Shown piece by piece: positions 63,016 through 64,000 of a stretch of 64,000 nucleotides of DNA. The position numbers and the translations under genes were made by a program. The DNA is from Thiomicrorhabdus marina (GTDB taxonomy: Bacteria > Pseudomonadota > Gammaproteobacteria > Thiomicrospirales > Thiomicrospiraceae): contig NZ_JAGETV010000007.1 of the NCBI RefSeq assembly GCF_017571465.1, forward strand, positions 1 to 64,000. Reading direction: 5' to 3'. Numbering within the stretch: position 1 is the stretch's first letter; each line of letters opens with the position of its first letter. The notes under the pieces are model-generated. The model was not told the DNA's origin. It searched no databases and saw only the letters and a program-made list of their open reading frames with translations.

Positions 63016-63942
63016 GTGTCGGCAAATGCAGAAACAGATATCAACACCTTTCAAGGTTTGATTCAGACCCTTCAGGCCTTCTGGGCCGAGCAAGGTTGTG
63101 TGGTTATGCAACCTTACGATAATGAGATGGGAGCTGGGACTTTCCACCCATCGACGTTCCTGCGTTCAATCGGGCCTGAGCCATGGCGTGCTGCTTACGT
63201 TCAGCCTTGCCGTCGTCCAACTGACGGCCGTTACGGAGAAAACCCGAACCGCCTGCAACATTACTACCAATTCCAAGTAATGTTAAAGCCGTCGCCGGAC
63301 AATATCCAAGAGCTATATCTGGAATCGCTAAAGCGTATGGGCATCGACCCGCTTGAGCACGATATCCGTTTTGTTGAAGATAACTGGGAGTCGCCAACGT
63401 TAGGTGCGTGGGGGCTTGGTTGGGAAGTTTGGATGAACGGAATGGAAGTTACCCAGTTCACTTACTTCCAACAAGTCGGTGGCCTAGAGTGCCGTCCGGT
63501 TACCGGTGAAATCACGTACGGCCTTGAGCGTATTGCCATGTACCTACAAGGAGTGAACTCGGTGTATGACTTGACTTGGGTTGATGGGCCGGGCGGTAAA
63601 GTGACTTACGGTGATGTGTTCCACCAAAACGAAGTGGAAATGTCGACCTATAACTTTGAAAAAGCCGACACGGAAATTCTGTTCCGTACTTTTGACGAGT
63701 GTGAACAGATTTTTGCCAAGCTGGTTGAAGATAAATTACCGCTGCCGGCTTATGAGCAAGTGCTAAAAGCGTCGCACGCATTCAATATGCTGGATGCACG
63801 TCACGCGATTTCGGTAACGGAGCGTGCACGTTTTATCGGGCGTGTGCGTACTATGGCTCGCCAAATTGCCGAAGCCTATTATGAAGGACGTGAAGCACTG
63901 GGCTTCCCTTTGGTTAAAGATTCAAAAGGGGAGGCAAAATAA
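63016..63942 (+). CDS. glyQ: Glycyl-tRNA synthetase alpha subunit
   Basis: The 308-residue subunit of the bacterial alpha2-beta2 enzyme holds the catalytic class II core: [62 protein letters not shown] and [10 protein letters not shown]. The GTG start has AAAGAGG 8 bases upstream. Its stop overlaps the glyS start. Confidence 0.96.
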   Translation: MSANAETDINTFQGLIQTLQAFWAEQGCVVMQPYDNEMGAGTFHPSTFLRSIGPEPWRAAYVQPCRRPTDGRYGENPNRLQHYYQFQVMLKPSPDNIQELYLESLKRMGIDPLEHDIRFVEDNWESPTLGAWGLGWEVWMNGMEVTQFTYFQQVGGLECRPVTGEITYGLERIAMYLQGVNSVYDLTWVDGPGGKVTYGDVFHQNEVEMSTYNFEKADTEILFRTFDECEQIFAKLVEDKLPLPAYEQVLKASHAFNMLDARHAISVTERARFIGRVRTMARQIAEAYYEGREALGFPLVKDSKGEAK

Positions 63943-64000
63943 TGACTCAGACTGTCGATTTTCTAGTAGAAATTGGTACCGAAGAACTACCGCCTAAGGC
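63942..64000 (+). CDS. glyS: Glycyl-tRNA synthetase beta subunit, 5' end only
   Basis: The first 19 codons ([19 protein letters not shown]) match the GlyS N-terminus. It overlaps glyQ by one base (TAATG) and is cut by the window edge. Confidence 0.93.
   Translation, partial: MTQTVDFLVEIGTEELPPK

Noticed and set aside
1-64000. CRISPR arrays, rRNA, tRNA and prophage genes
   Set aside because: None of the expected repeats, conserved RNA sequences or structural phage proteins were found on reading the window.

Overview
The window looks like a chromosomal segment of a sulfur-oxidising, obligately autotrophic gammaproteobacterium of the Hydrogenovibrio / Thiomicrorhabdus / Thiomicrospira type. 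This is an inference from gene content. The evidence is the tail of an alpha-carboxysome locus (an acRAF-like chaperone, an McdB-like positioning protein, CsoS1D and a CbbR-type regulator), a flavin malate:quinone oxidoreductase, rpe-gph directly in front of trpE, and AT-moderate coding sequence with good Shine-Dalgarno sites. No rRNA, tRNA, CRISPR array, prophage or intact transposase gene was seen.

Layout. 1-3.2 kb: carboxysome tail, csoS1D, cbbR and a SnoaL/DUF4440-fold protein. 3.2-3.5 kb: a non-coding stretch with a cluster of DnaA-box-like sites. 3.5-5.6 kb: a divergent glycosyltransferase / metallophosphoesterase pair that resembles the Agt/PlcP phosphate-stress lipid-remodelling pair, with a Pho box between them. 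5.6-7.7 kb: bioD, purC and a PsiE-family protein. 7.9-15.9 kb: rpe, gph, a Trp-rich leader peptide, trpE, trpG, trpD and trpC. The trpD-trpC junction is split by a 2 kb module (ybaN-like gene plus HipA-like kinase) bounded by inverted repeats. 16-19.8 kb: HDOD protein, aspartoacylase-like hydrolase, RimK and a 2OG-Fe(II) oxygenase. 19.8-20.66 kb: about 830 bases without a gene, rich in hairpins and long inverted repeats. 20.66-23.7 kb: a complete ornithine-to-spermidine operon (speD, speE, decarboxylase) and an OsmC protein. 23.8-24.5 kb: a TumE/TumA-like toxin-antitoxin pair.

24.6-43.8 kb is a large metal and heme acquisition island with three Fur-like boxes. It holds a TonB receptor with a Spy-like partner; an apparent four-gene set (MauG-like di-heme enzyme, giant TPR lipoprotein with calcium-repeat tail, TonB receptor, Deg-type protease); and a full heme operon (hmuR, tandem HmuY-like lipoprotein, hmuS, hmuT, hmuU, hmuV) with a divergent HutZ/HugZ-like gene. 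43.9-52.9 kb holds household and membrane genes (ZntB, DEAD-box helicase, PpnN, AI-2E-family permease, aldo/keto reductase, DUF4395, DUF2157 and HAD phosphatase) and a MITE with a target duplication. 53.3-59.9 kb combines zinc-independent folate/pterin genes (FolE2, COG0523 GTPase, FolM) with malate:quinone oxidoreductase, a TIGR01777 epimerase and a DUF523-DUF1722 protein. 59.9-64 kb: anmK, an M23 endopeptidase, a TusA-like protein, glyQ and the first bases of glyS.

The genes together describe a CO2-fixing cell with investment in carboxysome assembly, Calvin-cycle support (Rpe, Gph), iron/heme scavenging and responses to low phosphate and low zinc. The loci I think most deserve a second look are the MauG/lipoprotein/TonB/protease set, the DnaA-box cluster, the trp leader, the inverted-repeat module inside the trp operon, and the structured region upstream of speD.
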